Positions 33,096 to 33,220 of a stretch of DNA of 33,220 bases are shown here, piece after piece; position 1 is the stretch's first letter, and each line of letters begins with the position of its first letter. Made by a program: the position numbers and the translations under genes. The stretch is taken from the NCBI RefSeq assembly GCF_900111925.1, contig NZ_FOKA01000023.1:1-33220 (forward strand), in the 5' to 3' direction. The notes under the pieces were generated by a model. The model was given only the letters and a program-made list of their open reading frames with translations. It ran no database searches and was not told where the DNA came from. The stretch comes from Cellulomonas marina (lineage in GTDB: Bacteria > Actinomycetota > Actinomycetes > Actinomycetales > Cellulomonadaceae).

Positions 33096-33220
33096 CCGGT
33101 CTGCGGCATGGCGCCGACACGAGTGCCGGTCAAGTCCCCGGTCGTGGTGTGTGACGGCTGCCGCGTGACCTTCATTGGTTAGGCGCTGAGCGCCGGGAGT
33201 TGGGGCGGGGTGACCTCCTG

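Larger units (their letters stand above)
23533..33220. mobile_element. Left part of a tRNA-integrated genomic island carrying metal/thiol genes
   Basis: The tRNA 3' fragment is followed 150 bp later by a tyrosine integrase and then by regulatory, metal-export and redox genes with plasmid- or island-like content. No second copy of the 42-nt tRNA fragment appears up to the right edge, so the element is longer than 9.6 kb. No excisionase, replication or conjugation gene is visible in this part. Confidence 0.7.

Noticed and set aside
33109..33183. 24-residue frame with a C-x2-C pair near the right edge
   Set aside because: No ribosome site, no recognisable domain and very short; cannot be told from chance.

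Overview
The window is very GC-rich, codes densely on both strands, and uses many GTG starts and start/stop-overlapping gene pairs. Together with a DUF664 (mycothiol-type DinB-fold) protein, actinobacterial NirB/NirD/nitrate reductase and a CmtR-type metal sensor, this points to a high-GC actinobacterium, probably a member of the Micrococcales such as Cellulomonas or a relative. The genus is an inference; no 16S or marker gene is present.

Layout. (1) 1-1969 is an accessory patch: the edge of an IS256-type transposase, a ribbon-helix-helix antitoxin with a BrnT-like toxin, and an HNH nuclease gene broken by a single frameshift. (2) 2029-7423 is a minus-strand nitrate-assimilation operon (nitrate reductase, then nirB, then nirD). 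(3) 7424-23403 is ordinary chromosome: DUF664 protein, UBP zinc finger, DNA polymerase IV, MATE exporter, TauE/SafE permease, DUF808 protein, class C beta-lactamase-fold serine hydrolase, GAF/PAS/PP2C phosphatase, choice-of-anchor I protein, hemerythrin and ThrE-type exporter. It contains a 16-bp tandem repeat array, a twice-used terminator stem and several strong hairpins. (4) From about 23533 to the right edge is the left part of a genomic island. Only the 3' part of a CAU-anticodon tRNA is present there, followed at once by a tyrosine integrase; the other end lies outside the window.

The island carries two metal/redox modules. The first is a CmtR-like ArsR repressor followed by a small cation transporter, an isoprenylcysteine-methyltransferase-like membrane enzyme and a CzcD-type exporter, all with overlapping starts and stops. 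The second centres on a response regulator/histidine kinase pair (30670-32528). Upstream and divergent is an operon of thioredoxin-like protein, CcdA, membrane-anchored TlpA-like redoxin, a 44-residue peptide with CC/CCC/CC cysteine clusters, and a DUF305 lipoprotein with a Met/His-rich linker. Downstream and convergent is a pair of membrane microproteins (SHOCT and DUF2933-like). The same motif, TGGGTC-AGGT--GATGAAGG, built of hexamers repeating every 11 bp, lies in front of both operons. I read this as the binding site of the encoded response regulator and the whole as a two-component-controlled envelope thiol/metal (probably copper) defence system. The motif is seen directly; the regulatory and copper roles are inferred.
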